A stretch of 64,000 bases of DNA from Alphaproteobacteria bacterium. Lineage in GTDB: Bacteria > Pseudomonadota > Alphaproteobacteria > JANQMY01. The notes beneath the pieces were generated by a model that ran no database searches, had not been told where the DNA came from, and worked only from the letters and a program-made list of their open reading frames with translations. The translations under genes and the position numbers were made by a program. Every line of letters starts with the position of its first letter. Position 1 is the first letter of the stretch. The stretch spans positions 248,001 through 312,000 of the forward strand of contig JANQPL010000018.1 of assembly GCA_028289425.1 (NCBI GenBank). Direction: 5' to 3'. This document shows positions 33,691 to 43,381 of this stretch, piece after piece.

Positions 33691-34557
33691 ATGAGCGGTG
33701 CATTGGCCGGCTTGCTGGATTTGCTCGATTTGGAACAGATTGAAGTGAATCTGTTTCGCGGCGTCAGCCCTGAAGATAGTTGGCAGCGGGTTTATGGCGG
33801 GCAAGTTCTGGGCCAAGCGATGGTCGCCGCGACCCGAACAGTAGATGGACGGCTGGCCCATTCCCTTCACGCCTATTTTCTGCGCGCCGGCGATCCCAAG
33901 GTTCCCATCCTCTACGAAGTCGACCGCAGCCGCGATGGCCGGAGTTTTTCCGTACGGCGTGTCGTTGCCATACAGCATGGCCGTCCGATTTTTAACATGG
34001 CGGTTTCCTTCCAAGTGGAAGAGACAGGGTTCGAACATCAGTTCCCCATGCCGAAGGTACCGCCGCCGGACCAGTTGCCCACGGAACAAGAACGTCGGCA
34101 AGCGATCGCTCATCACTTACCGGAGGAATATCGAAAATGGTTTTCGCGGGAGCATCCGATTGAAACCCGCCTGATCGATCCGCCGGACCTTCTCAACCCC
34201 GAAAAATTAGCCCCCGTACAAAATGTATGGGTGCGCGCAACGGGAAAGCTACCCGACGATCAGAGCCTTCATCAATGTGTGATGGCCTATGCCTCGGACA
34301 TGACGCTCATGGACACTTGCATCTTCCCCCACGGCGTCAGTTGGCTTAACGAAAGGTTACAGACCGCAAGCCTCGACCACGCCATGTGGTTTCATCGGCC
34401 GTTTCGCGCCGATGAATGGCTTCTTTATGCACAGGATAGCCCCTCTTCTTCGGGCGCTCGCGGCCTTAACCGGGGTAGTTTCTTCACACAGGACGGCACC
34501 CTGGTGGCGTCTGTCGCGCAAGAAGGCCTTATTCGTTACCGCGACGACGAAAGTTAA
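33691..34557 (+). CDS. tesB: Acyl-CoA thioesterase II
   Basis: 288 residues from the ATG at 33691, with GAGGAAGG upstream. It is a double hot-dog protein: VYGGQVLGQAMVAA and LHAYFLRAGDPKVPILYEVDR in the first half; LHQCVMAYASDMTLMDT (catalytic Asp) and the GSFFTQDGTLVASVAQEGLIR end (Gln) in the second. It hydrolyses medium- and long-chain acyl-CoAs to free acids and CoA. Divergent from a TetR regulator. Confidence 0.93.
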   Translation: MSGALAGLLDLLDLEQIEVNLFRGVSPEDSWQRVYGGQVLGQAMVAATRTVDGRLAHSLHAYFLRAGDPKVPILYEVDRSRDGRSFSVRRVVAIQHGRPIFNMAVSFQVEETGFEHQFPMPKVPPPDQLPTEQERRQAIAHHLPEEYRKWFSREHPIETRLIDPPDLLNPEKLAPVQNVWVRATGKLPDDQSLHQCVMAYASDMTLMDTCIFPHGVSWLNERLQTASLDHAMWFHRPFRADEWLLYAQDSPSSSGARGLNRGSFFTQDGTLVASVAQEGLIRYRDDES

Positions 34558-34765
34558 TTCCCGTTTACGGGATTGGGGCGATGGTTGCCCCGATCGCACC
34601 GCAACTTAAGCGCAGCTTAACCCTGAGTCCCTAGATTCAGTACGCGAATGATAAGGGTGAAATTCACCCAATTCTTTCATAACGGCAGCGCGATTTTATC
34701 CCGCATCGACCGAACGTGGCTGGAATTTTCTGCGACGGATCCCGGATCCGGACGGAGTGTAATGG

Positions 34766-36217
34766 ATGTTCATAGGACCTAACCGTTCCCAAGGAACGCA
34801 AAAGGCCGAGATGTCGCTGTACACACTCCGTTTCGAGGATAGCGGTCTCGAAGAAAAGTTCATGCTGCAAACGGCCGAACAGACGTTGTACGTCGTTCGG
34901 TATTTCCTCATGTTCGGCCTGGTGCTGTTCGTGTTGTTCGGGGTTGTCGATTATTTCGTCATCGATGACGTCGATACGCTCATGACGATCTGGGCGGTAC
35001 GCTTTCTGATCGTCGGCCCGGGAACACTCATTTTCCTCGGCCTTCCGCTTTACTACAGCAGTCTCAAAAAACACTACGAGAAGTTTCTCGCGGTCTGTCT
35101 GGTTTTGGGCGGTTTGGCGATTGTCGCCATGACGTCATTCCTGTCGTTTCCCGCCAATCACATGTATTACGCCGGCATCTCGCTGGTGACCGGCCATTAC
35201 GTCAGTTTGATCCAGTTACGGCTCATTCTGTATGCGCCCCTACTGATGATCGTCTATGTGGCCTATTTGGTCAGCGCCACTTTGCTCAACCCCATTCCGT
35301 TTTGGGCATTGGTGAACAACAGCGCTTTCCTGCTCGGCTGTTTACTTATGTCGATCTTCTCCAAATACGTGCTTGAGTATTATGTCCGCTCCGAGTTTGT
35401 GCAAAGCCAGGCGCTTGCGGACGAGAAGACCGAGGCCAACCTCCTTCGGTTGGAAGCGGAGGCGGCCAACCATGCCAAGAGTGAGTTCTTGGCGGTCATG
35501 AGCCATGAGCTGCGCACCCCGCTCAATGCCATTATCGGGTTCTCCGACATCATCAAGGACGAGATGTTCGGCAGTGTCGGCCAGGCGCAATACCGGGATT
35601 ATGCAAGCGACATTAACTCCAGCGGTCGACACCTATTGGGCATTATCAACGACATTCTGGACCTATCCAAAGCCGATGTGGGGCACTTGTCGCTGGACGA
35701 GGACGAATTCTACCTGAACGACCTGGTGGAGCAGTCGTTCCGTATGGTGATCGACAAGGCCAACGAGGAAGAAATCCAACTCAACTCACGCGTTCCCGAG
35801 ACGCAAATCCTTGTCAATGCGGACATGCGCCGCCTGAAACAGGCACTTATCAATTTGATTACGAATGCTATCAAATTCACGCCTAAGGGCGGTAAGGTCA
35901 CCGTCAGCGTAGAGATCACCAATGTGGGCACCTGCTGTATTCGGGTGGCCGACACCGGCATTGGTATCCCGAGCGATCAGATTGACGCCGTGCTCGAACC
36001 CTTCGTGCAGGTAGAAAATGCCCAAACGCGGCAGTTTGGCGGTACGGGACTTGGCCTGCCACTGGTCAAGAAACTAACCGAATTGCATGGTGGCAAGCTG
36101 ACGATCGATAGCCAGGTCGATAAGGGCACGGAAGTGTGCATCACGCTGCCGCAATCGAGGATACTCGAATGCAAATCCGGCGACATTGTTGGGAAACAGC
36201 AGGTGAGCGCCGTTTAG
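34766..36217 (+). CDS. Membrane sensor histidine kinase (PdhS/PleC-like core)
   Basis: 483 residues. An N-terminal region of about six transmembrane helices (about 40-205) resembles MASE-type sensors, followed by a short coiled coil. The HisKA box is [23 protein letters not shown] with H247, and the HATPase shows N ([16 protein letters not shown]), G1 (VADTGIGIP, near 393-401) and G2 ([13 protein letters not shown], near 425). No response regulator gene adjoins it, so its partner is elsewhere. The kinase core is most like the alphaproteobacterial PdhS/DivJ/PleC group. Confidence 0.92.
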   Translation: MFIGPNRSQGTQKAEMSLYTLRFEDSGLEEKFMLQTAEQTLYVVRYFLMFGLVLFVLFGVVDYFVIDDVDTLMTIWAVRFLIVGPGTLIFLGLPLYYSSLKKHYEKFLAVCLVLGGLAIVAMTSFLSFPANHMYYAGISLVTGHYVSLIQLRLILYAPLLMIVYVAYLVSATLLNPIPFWALVNNSAFLLGCLLMSIFSKYVLEYYVRSEFVQSQALADEKTEANLLRLEAEAANHAKSEFLAVMSHELRTPLNAIIGFSDIIKDEMFGSVGQAQYRDYASDINSSGRHLLGIINDILDLSKADVGHLSLDEDEFYLNDLVEQSFRMVIDKANEEEIQLNSRVPETQILVNADMRRLKQALINLITNAIKFTPKGGKVTVSVEITNVGTCCIRVADTGIGIPSDQIDAVLEPFVQVENAQTRQFGGTGLGLPLVKKLTELHGGKLTIDSQVDKGTEVCITLPQSRILECKSGDIVGKQQVSAV

Positions 36218-36238
36218 CGCATTTACGATTGGCGGCGG

Positions 36239-37150
36239 CTACTTTGCTTTGAAGACACAGCGGCACAAGCGGATCCTGTCGCGCTTAAACCCGGCCACGG
36301 CGCGCCGCAGATAACGGTCGTAAAAGCGATAGGTATCCACGTCACTTTCGCTGACCACGGCGTTCATCTTGTTTTTCAGCTCCAAGCGCCAGTGGTTTAG
36401 TGTCCTGACATAATCCTCCGTATTGAGAAACGAGTATGTCAGGTCGAAATGGTGTTGGGAGGATTCCGTGACCTCGTCGAAATACGGCAGGTCGGACTCC
36501 GGAAACACGTCGCGCGGCACGATGCGGTCCGCCATCTCGCGGGATGCTGTGCCCCACACACCGAATTGCATCGACAAAAAGCCTTTCGGGCGAAGCCAGG
36601 CATGGCAGCGCTCGAAAAATCCTTTATAGGCGGCCACTTTTTGCTCCCGCGACATGCCGGCCTTGGCAAAGTGCTCGAACGCCTCAACGCAAGTAATGCC
36701 GTCAAATGACCCTTCCGGCACAAAGTTCTCATAGGACTGAAGATGCAGCTCCGTACCCGGAATCCGAAGTTCTGCCACAAACTCCTGCTGTTCCCGGCTG
36801 AGCGTCAATCCCACCAACTCTTTGACACCAAATTCTTGGTGCGCCCGCTGAAGCAAGGTGCCCCAGCCAAATCCGATATCAAGTAGGCGGAAGTCGCTCT
36901 GCGCCCGGACGGCTTTGAGATGATTGTCCACATTGGCAAACTGGGCTGCCTTGTAGTCTTCGTTGGCAACAGTACCTGAAATGGGATCGATGAAGGCCGC
37001 TGCGCTGTAACAGAATGCTTCCCCCAGCCACAGCCGATAAAAGTCCACACCGCGATCATAGTGATAGGAGATCGAATCCTGGGAAGCACCGGCAAAGTCC
37101 CCCTTGCCTGCCTTTTTCGGATCACCGCTGAATTCGGAAAAATGAAGCAT
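36239..37150 (-). CDS. CMAS/cyclopropane-fatty-acid-synthase-like methyltransferase
   Basis: 303 residues. HYDRGVDFYRLWLGEAFCYSAAAF and FRLLDIGFGWGTLLQRAHQEFGV (motif I) are typical of the cyclopropane synthase family, as is ITCVEAFEHF. The family methylates lipids or small acceptors with SAM. The neighbouring gene on the same strand, 64 bp upstream, encodes a PilZ-methyltransferase fusion, so the two may act in one pathway. Whether it forms a cyclopropane ring is not clear. Confidence 0.85.
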   Translation of the reverse strand: MLHFSEFSGDPKKAGKGDFAGASQDSISYHYDRGVDFYRLWLGEAFCYSAAAFIDPISGTVANEDYKAAQFANVDNHLKAVRAQSDFRLLDIGFGWGTLLQRAHQEFGVKELVGLTLSREQQEFVAELRIPGTELHLQSYENFVPEGSFDGITCVEAFEHFAKAGMSREQKVAAYKGFFERCHAWLRPKGFLSMQFGVWGTASREMADRIVPRDVFPESDLPYFDEVTESSQHHFDLTYSFLNTEDYVRTLNHWRLELKNKMNAVVSESDVDTYRFYDRYLRRAVAGFKRDRIRLCRCVFKAK

Positions 37151-37214
37151 ATAATTCGCCAGTTATCTTTGTTGATGCGAGATATGTCGGGTTGTCGTGT
37201 CCATCAGCCTGAAA

Positions 37215-38663
37215 TCAGTTTTTTCTGCGTACGCACAGAAACAAGACCTCCTCAAGTGAATCCTGAAGCAACGACACATCCGCACCGTCCAGACCGTCAG
37301 CCAGTGACCGCATCTCTTTCTGGGTTCGGTAGATCATGCTCCAGTCGGAGGTGAATTCAGACGTCCATTTGGAAATCCCACCCTCTTTTAGGTTTGCGAT
37401 CACCAAAAGCCCACCTGGCGCTACGTGTTGATATAAGTCGCCGACCAGCGATTTCGCTCTTTTCTCCTTCAGATAATCGAACAGCCCAAGTGAGTAAATC
37501 AGGTCCTGGTCAGCCATTTGCCCAAACAAATTGTCCGGCTTCATCAACTGCTTGAAGCTCGTGTTCCAGTATTTGAGCGTGACCAACCCTTTAAGGCGCT
37601 GGACCGCCGGATATGTCCGTTCATAGGCGTAGGCGAGCGTATTCTTTTCTTGATCGATGAGTGTCATGTCGATCGGTTTCGAAAAGGCGTCGGCGGCCAG
37701 CAAGTTTTGTATCTCCTGCGCTGTCCCGCAGGCAAGGTTCGCCATTCTGAAAGGACGCTCGTCCGAGAAGGTCTGCAATTCCGAAAGGATGATGTCTTGC
37801 TGTTTTTCGAGCCGCGTGCGCACGCACCGCATTGGTTCCAATGCCAAACGGTGAACAAGTTGGGCATAAGGTCCCTCACCTTCTCGCCGCCACTCATAAC
37901 AATAGTCCATCACCTTGTAATCGCCCGGGTAGCCCAGCGGCTTTTCATATGCACGCCGTTGCAGGGGCGATACCAGCGTTTCGGTAGTGATAAGTGCTTC
38001 GGTGAATGTCTTGGCCCAGCGAAACTCATCCGTGCTGGACATGGTCTTGGCCAGAGCATTGCCCTCTTCGCAAAAGGCCCGCCACTGAGGTACCGCTTTT
38101 TCTTCGCACGCCTGCAAGAACCCTTCGACCTGATCACTGGTCGGATTGGATTGGCGGACGAAGTCGTCAATCTCGCGCCGGTTTTCCCGGAGCAGATAAG
38201 TCAGATCGCTGATGAAGGTGCGATACTCGGCCGAAACCGATTGCCGAATTTTTTGAATGCAGAGCTTCTCCCGGGACGCGGCGGAGACTTGCAGCATTTT
38301 GGTTTTGATGGCCGGCAGATCGAGGTAACTCTCCGGCAGGCTGACCCCCAACTTTGCGCCCCGGTCAGTTGCTTCAACGCGCGCTATCCGTGCCGTGCCG
38401 CTGAACAGGGTGCTGTCGCGAAAAGCCAAGGTGAGTGGGAACTCTTGGTCCGGTGCGAAATCAGCGGTTCGGTCGGCATTGACCTCTAGGGCGAGGCCGC
38501 TCATGCTTAAATCGATGAGCTGAACCTTCTCCTGGCGTAAGCGCACTTCGGGTAGCCGCTCGCCAAAAAAAGAGCGCGCAGGAAAGCGTTCGGCGCGAAA
38601 AAAAATCTCGCGTCCTTCCGCGCCCGTCAATTCGTGATAGTTCCGCGCCATAAGCGCCGCCAC
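37215..38663 (-). CDS. PilZ domain fused to a SAM-dependent methyltransferase
   Basis: 482 residues from a GTG at 38661-38663; an ATG four codons in is an alternative. Residues about 15-115 look like a PilZ domain (FFGERLPEVRLRQEKVQLIDLSMSG... GTARIARVEATDRGAKLGVSL), the c-di-GMP receptor fold. A helical middle region has YEKPLGYPGDYKVMDYCYEW, and the methyltransferase motif I is ANLACGTAQEIQNLLA (about 307). The C-terminal domain resembles proteins annotated for synthesis of the 3-hydroxypalmitate methyl ester signal (PhcB-like). The specific product here is a guess. Confidence 0.8.
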   Translation of the reverse strand: MAALMARNYHELTGAEGREIFFRAERFPARSFFGERLPEVRLRQEKVQLIDLSMSGLALEVNADRTADFAPDQEFPLTLAFRDSTLFSGTARIARVEATDRGAKLGVSLPESYLDLPAIKTKMLQVSAASREKLCIQKIRQSVSAEYRTFISDLTYLLRENRREIDDFVRQSNPTSDQVEGFLQACEEKAVPQWRAFCEEGNALAKTMSSTDEFRWAKTFTEALITTETLVSPLQRRAYEKPLGYPGDYKVMDYCYEWRREGEGPYAQLVHRLALEPMRCVRTRLEKQQDIILSELQTFSDERPFRMANLACGTAQEIQNLLAADAFSKPIDMTLIDQEKNTLAYAYERTYPAVQRLKGLVTLKYWNTSFKQLMKPDNLFGQMADQDLIYSLGLFDYLKEKRAKSLVGDLYQHVAPGGLLVIANLKEGGISKWTSEFTSDWSMIYRTQKEMRSLADGLDGADVSLLQDSLEEVLFLCVRRKN

Positions 38664-39341
38664 TCACCGTTAACCAAATTTTAAGCTTTCGCCAAAAGAT
38701 AGCTTAATTTTTTGTTAATTATATTCAAATCATGCACGACAAATGTTTCGTTAACACTCAGTCGACAGTGGTCGCGGCTCTACATTTCTCATATTAATCT
38801 TGGTTAATTTCAGTTTTGCAAAGATTACTTTTGAAGCTCGATACGCAACCTGTTTCCACCTTCATTTTATACTTTGAAGAAGAGTATAAGCCTTGTGAAT
38901 TACTTAACAACCAAAGATAGACATCCTCACCCAATATACCCTCACACCTGGAATTCGGTGAAAAATGGCGCTCCGGCCACACTATACCCTGGCCAGCGCT
39001 GGTAACCGCAAAAGTAGTTTCCGTAGTGTAGGGATTATCGATAAGTGTTTAAACGCAGGCAACACCGACATGTGACGGCTGAGCAACCGGTGGACCACAA
39101 GATATGCGACGCGGGAATGCGGTGCGTTGTAAATTGCTGCGTTTAAACTTGGGGCTATTCGACGAATACACAAAAAGCCGCTCAATCACTAGAAGGTGGT
39201 GGATTCAAACGCCAAATCCGCAGAGTTTTTCTCAAAACAACAAAATGAGATCTTTTGGCGGCGCGCGCCTGTCAGGCGTTGAATGGGCACAAGATTCGAA
39301 AATACAATAAGCCCGCCATCAGAAGTTGTGAGGGGACACCC
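38664..39341. other. Long AT-rich intergenic region
   Basis: 678 bp between the divergent PilZ-methyltransferase and RND transporter genes. The first 300 bp are clearly AT-rich, with many short A and T runs. A perfect palindrome CCAGCGCTGG lies at 38990-38999. No frame with family resemblance or a ribosome binding site was found. GAGGGG at its end is the binding site for the transporter GTG start. Confidence 0.4.
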
Positions 39342-41690
39342 GTGGCGCAAGAACAAAATAAGATGCACAGCCAGCATCGCTTCGGGCAACTTTTTGTCGC
39401 GGTGACCTTTCCGCGGCTAACCCTCTTGGTCTGCCTTCTGGCCACATTGGTCATTGCGGCAGGCGCCGGACGGCTGACCATTTCATCGGATACGCGGCGC
39501 TTCGGGTCGGAGAATACGGACCTTATCCGACTGGAAAAATTCGAATCCGTCTTCACACAGAACAATAACGTTTTTATCGCCCTGGCCGCGCCCGATGGCG
39601 ACGTATTTACGATGGACCGCATCCAGACGATCCATCAGTTGACGGAGAATGCATGGAAATTGCCCCATGCAATCCGAGTCGATTCAATCACCAACTATCA
39701 ATTCCTGGACGGCCAGGGCGATCTCGTTGAAATACAGGCACTAAGCCCCTTTGCCTATGACCCGAACCGGGCTGACATGGACCCAGAGGAACGGCTTCGG
39801 CAATTTCGAGACCGTGTCGCTGAAGAAGATCTGTTGCAGAACTGGCTGGTCTCGGCGGACGGAACGACGGCGGCTTTGAACATCAATTTTCAAATCCCCA
39901 CGGATGCAACACTGGAAGTCGCCGAGATTATGGCTGCCGTGCGCGAGCTTGTCGCTGATATGCAAGCTCAGGAGAGCGGCACCCTTGACGCCTATGTCAC
40001 GGGCAATATCGCCTTGATGGCCTTGTTTGCCGAAGCATCGGAACGGGACACCGCCTCGATTGTGCCGCTCTGCTTCATGTTGATCGGCGTCATGGTGATC
40101 ATTTTCTTTTGGTTTTCGCCGGCGACCCTTTTCATTCTCACCTCGGTTCTCATGGCCACGCTTATCGCGGTCGGCTTTGCAGGCTATAGCGGCCGGGTTA
40201 TCGACCCCAACTTTGCGACGGTGCCGGTCATCGTCATGATCCTGGCACTTGCCAGCGGCGTTCACTTTGTCATCGGTACACAGAAATATATCGACAAGGG
40301 GCAAAATGGACCGGACGCGGTTGCTTCGGCGATCGACGAAAATTTTTTCCCGATTTTTCTCACAGCCCTAACAACGTCGATCGGTTTCTTTGTTCTCAAT
40401 TTTGCCGATGCACCGTCGTTTCATGCGTTGGCGAACATCGTGACGGTTGGGGTGGGCGCGGGCTTCGTTTTGTGCTTCACCTGGATTGCGGCCGGACTAG
40501 CCCTCTTTCCGCCGAAGAAATCCAAGAAGCCCGTTGAGGCGCAGGCCTTCTTAGCCGGGCTTGTAGACTTTCTGGAACGGAACGCGCGCCAAGTATTGTT
40601 CGCGTCGGTGATTGTAACTCTGGTCATTTTGATGGGCGTCTCGCGCCTTATTCTGGATGCGGATTTTGTACGCTATTTCGATGAACGCTACGAGTACCGG
40701 CAGGCATCGGACTTTGTTGAAGAACGGCTCACAGGCCTTAACCTGATCGAGTTTGAATTCGACAGCGGCAAAGCCAATGGCATCAATGCACCGGACTATA
40801 TGGCCAATCTCGATCGCTTTACCCAGTGGCTGAAATCGCAGCAGGACGTGGCCCATGTGAGTTCCATGTCCGAAACGTTGAAACTGATCTATCGGAATAT
40901 GGTGGCGGCTGACGATCGATCAGGCCTCCTTCCGGCGGAAAGGGAAGAGATCGCCCAATTCCTCCTGTTGTACGAAATATCGTTGCCCGAAGGTCTCGAC
41001 CTTAAAGACCGCATTAGTTCGGATAAATCCTCCACGCGGGTGACCGCCGTGCTCAGAGGTGCGACGTCCAAAGACATCACTGAACTCGATCAGCAGGCCA
41101 CACAATGGCTCAAGGACAATGCGCCAGAATCCGCCTGGACCTCGGGCGTGTCGATCAATGTGGTCTTCGCCTATTCGGTGATCAAAAATGTCCGTCCCAT
41201 GATCTTTGCCACTTTCCTGGCCCTGTTTATCATTTCATTGATCATTCTGGCCTCGTTGCGCAGCGCGAAGCTGGGCGCCATGGGAATGCTCACCAACATG
41301 CTGCCCATTGCGATCGGCTTTGGCTTTTGGGGATATTTGATCGGCATTGTGGACCTGGTCGCCGCCGCGGTGCCAGCCATAACACTGGGACTGATCGTCG
41401 ATGACACCATCCACTTCCTTGTGAAGTATCAGCGGGCGCGCAGAGAGTTGGGATTGCCCACCATTGATGCCGTCAAATACGCCATGAATCTCGTGGGCAA
41501 GGCAATCATCATCACCACCGTATCCCTGATGATCGGCTTCTTGGTGCTGACCACATCGGGCTTCCAGTTCAACCGTAGTCTGGGGCTGTTCACGTCGATG
41601 GTGATCACCGGGGCATTACTTGTCGATCTGCTCATTCTACCCGCCCTGTTGCTGTGGCTTGACAAGGACAAAGCCGCACGGAGGAGCTGA
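39342..41690 (+). CDS. RND superfamily (MMPL-type) transporter
   Basis: 782 residues from the GTG at 39342 (AGGGG 7 bases upstream); the frame is open further upstream but unsupported. Two repeats of one helix, a large periplasmic loop and five helices are evident. The first cluster begins IVPLCFMLIGVMVIIFFWF and the second NVRPMIFATFLALFIISL, with AITLGLIVDDTIHFLVKYQRARR as the conserved helix. Members move lipids, hopanoids or hydrophobic compounds. A P450 gene converges on it and an outer-membrane protein gene lies beyond, so a lipid or terpenoid substrate is plausible. Confidence 0.9.
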   Translation: MAQEQNKMHSQHRFGQLFVAVTFPRLTLLVCLLATLVIAAGAGRLTISSDTRRFGSENTDLIRLEKFESVFTQNNNVFIALAAPDGDVFTMDRIQTIHQLTENAWKLPHAIRVDSITNYQFLDGQGDLVEIQALSPFAYDPNRADMDPEERLRQFRDRVAEEDLLQNWLVSADGTTAALNINFQIPTDATLEVAEIMAAVRELVADMQAQESGTLDAYVTGNIALMALFAEASERDTASIVPLCFMLIGVMVIIFFWFSPATLFILTSVLMATLIAVGFAGYSGRVIDPNFATVPVIVMILALASGVHFVIGTQKYIDKGQNGPDAVASAIDENFFPIFLTALTTSIGFFVLNFADAPSFHALANIVTVGVGAGFVLCFTWIAAGLALFPPKKSKKPVEAQAFLAGLVDFLERNARQVLFASVIVTLVILMGVSRLILDADFVRYFDERYEYRQASDFVEERLTGLNLIEFEFDSGKANGINAPDYMANLDRFTQWLKSQQDVAHVSSMSETLKLIYRNMVAADDRSGLLPAEREEIAQFLLLYEISLPEGLDLKDRISSDKSSTRVTAVLRGATSKDITELDQQATQWLKDNAPESAWTSGVSINVVFAYSVIKNVRPMIFATFLALFIISLIILASLRSAKLGAMGMLTNMLPIAIGFGFWGYLIGIVDLVAAAVPAITLGLIVDDTIHFLVKYQRARRELGLPTIDAVKYAMNLVGKAIIITTVSLMIGFLVLTTSGFQFNRSLGLFTSMVITGALLVDLLILPALLLWLDKDKAARRS

Positions 41691-41699
41691 GAATGAGCC

Positions 41700-43127
41700 T
41701 TATTCGGCGGCCTTTTGCGCGGCCGCACGCGGCTTAATAACGATCGGCAACGGATTTTTGATCCGCAAGGAAATGCGCAGCTGAAACTCCACCGGATCGT
41801 CATCCACGCGATAAACCTCGAACTCTCGCATCATCATGGCAATCGCCAAGGTGGTTTCCATCATGGCGAAGGACGAGCCGATGCAGCCTCGCGGCCCGAT
41901 GGAAAACGGCATGTAAGCGAAACGGTGCCGGTCCTTTTTGTTTTCGGGCGAGAAACGATAGGGATCGAAAACATCCGGATTGTCCCAAAGCTTTTCATGC
42001 CGATGCAGTACATATTGAGAGACAGCGATGGTCGTGCCCTTTTTGATCTTCTGTCCACAGATCACATCATCCTTCGCCGCCACGCGAATAACGATGGATG
42101 ACGGCGGATAGAGCCGCATGGATTCTTCGAGAACCATGCGGGTGAACTTCAGATTCTTGATGTCGCCGGCAACGGGGGTTCTGTCGCCCAGAACCTCCCT
42201 CGCCTCTTCGCGGATCTTTTCCGCCGCCCAGGGATATTCACACAACAAATACATGGTCATGGTCATCGCATTGGCGGTGGTCTCGAACCCAGCCGACAAC
42301 AAGGTCGCGATGGTGTCCTTGAGCTGTTCCTCCGTATAGCCTTTGCCGGTTTGCTCATCCCGCGCGTGAATGAGGCTGGTCAGCAAATCGCTGGGCATGG
42401 GTGATTGGGCCCGGCGCGCTTTTGAAATGCGGTCCGTTTCGCCTTTGAGATAATCGATGGACCACTTTATTTGCCGGAACTTCGGCGCCGGGATCCAGGT
42501 GGGCAGGTTGAGGAAATCAAAAATATCCACCTGCCCGATCCGGTCCACATAGGCGGACACAGCCTGTCCAAGCGCCTTACGATCAACTTTGATGCCCGAA
42601 AAGAGCGCCTGACAGAGGATCTCGATGATGAGCTCCATCATTTCCGAGCGGGCCTCATAGGTCACGTTGCCATTGTCCGCCCGCCAGACGGCAAACCTGT
42701 CCTCGATGCCTGCGATCATGGCCGGCACCAGCTCGGTGAGCTGTTCCGCCCGGAAGGACGGATTGGCCGCATGCCGCTGCATGCGCCAGGATTCCCCTTC
42801 CGAGGTGAGCATGCCCTCCCCCAAGGCAGGCTTCAGGAAACGCTGCTGCAAGGGCGATTTGGGATAGTCTTCCACATGGTCCATCAACACGTGGCGCAGA
42901 CCGTCCGGATCGAACAAAAACAGGATGTTCGCGATCGGGGTTTCCTTGAGCACCATGGGCTCGCGAAAGCCCTCAATCGGCATGATGGACAGCAATGAGT
43001 CCTGAATGCCCCGAAAAAGTTTTATCGGGGACCGCCAGTTGTCTTCAGGTTCATACCGCGCCGGGATCTTCTGACGCTGCTTTTCTTCTTCGGTTCGATC
43101 GTCGACTAACACATCCGCTATGCTCAT
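41700..43127 (-). CDS. Cytochrome P450
   Basis: 475 residues from the ATG at 43125-43127 with GGAGCA upstream. The I-helix motif is SAGFETTANAM, the K-helix ExxR is LEESMRLYPPSS, and the heme loop is FSIGPRGCIGSSFAM with the ligand Cys. The length and the YPPSS pattern fit the CYP4/CYP102-like fatty-acid hydroxylase side of the family. Its 3' end lies 9 bp from the end of the transporter gene (convergent). Redox partners are not adjacent. Confidence 0.93.
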   Translation of the reverse strand: MSIADVLVDDRTEEEKQRQKIPARYEPEDNWRSPIKLFRGIQDSLLSIMPIEGFREPMVLKETPIANILFLFDPDGLRHVLMDHVEDYPKSPLQQRFLKPALGEGMLTSEGESWRMQRHAANPSFRAEQLTELVPAMIAGIEDRFAVWRADNGNVTYEARSEMMELIIEILCQALFSGIKVDRKALGQAVSAYVDRIGQVDIFDFLNLPTWIPAPKFRQIKWSIDYLKGETDRISKARRAQSPMPSDLLTSLIHARDEQTGKGYTEEQLKDTIATLLSAGFETTANAMTMTMYLLCEYPWAAEKIREEAREVLGDRTPVAGDIKNLKFTRMVLEESMRLYPPSSIVIRVAAKDDVICGQKIKKGTTIAVSQYVLHRHEKLWDNPDVFDPYRFSPENKKDRHRFAYMPFSIGPRGCIGSSFAMMETTLAIAMMMREFEVYRVDDDPVEFQLRISLRIKNPLPIVIKPRAAAQKAAE

Positions 43128-43283
43128 TGGATTGCTCCATGAAACCAATAAACAAGTTCACAGCCCATTCTATCGCCTGAGATGGGCGTTAGGGGCCCGT
43201 GCGACAACTCGGCGCTGCGCAAATTCGTCCCGATACGCACGAGCGCGATCAGGTTAAGTGGAGTCCGGTTAACCGTCCGATCG

Positions 43284-43325
43284 CCTACCTTCGCCGAAGC
43301 GGAGCTTTGGCTTCGCGCAGGCAGG
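43284..43325. repeat. Short GC-rich imperfect inverted repeat
   Basis: The left arm CCTACCTTCGCCGAAGC is imperfectly inverted by GCTTCGCGCAGGCAGG around a GGAGCTTTG centre. It looks like a dispersed hairpin repeat; other copies are not in this window. Confidence 0.4.
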
Positions 43326-43347
43326 CGCGACCAACAAAGAATCTTGT

Positions 43348-43380
43348 GCATGATCTTTTTGTGTAAGAAAATGATCATGC
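43348..43380. terminator. AT-rich hairpin after the outer-membrane protein gene
   Basis: GCATGATC (43348-43355) and GATCATGC (43373-43380) form a perfect stem, lengthened by T/A pairing inside. It lies directly next to the stop codon of the minus-strand gene at 43382. It lacks a T tail, so terminator or mRNA-end stabiliser is a guess. Confidence 0.4.
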
Positions 43381-43381
43381 C

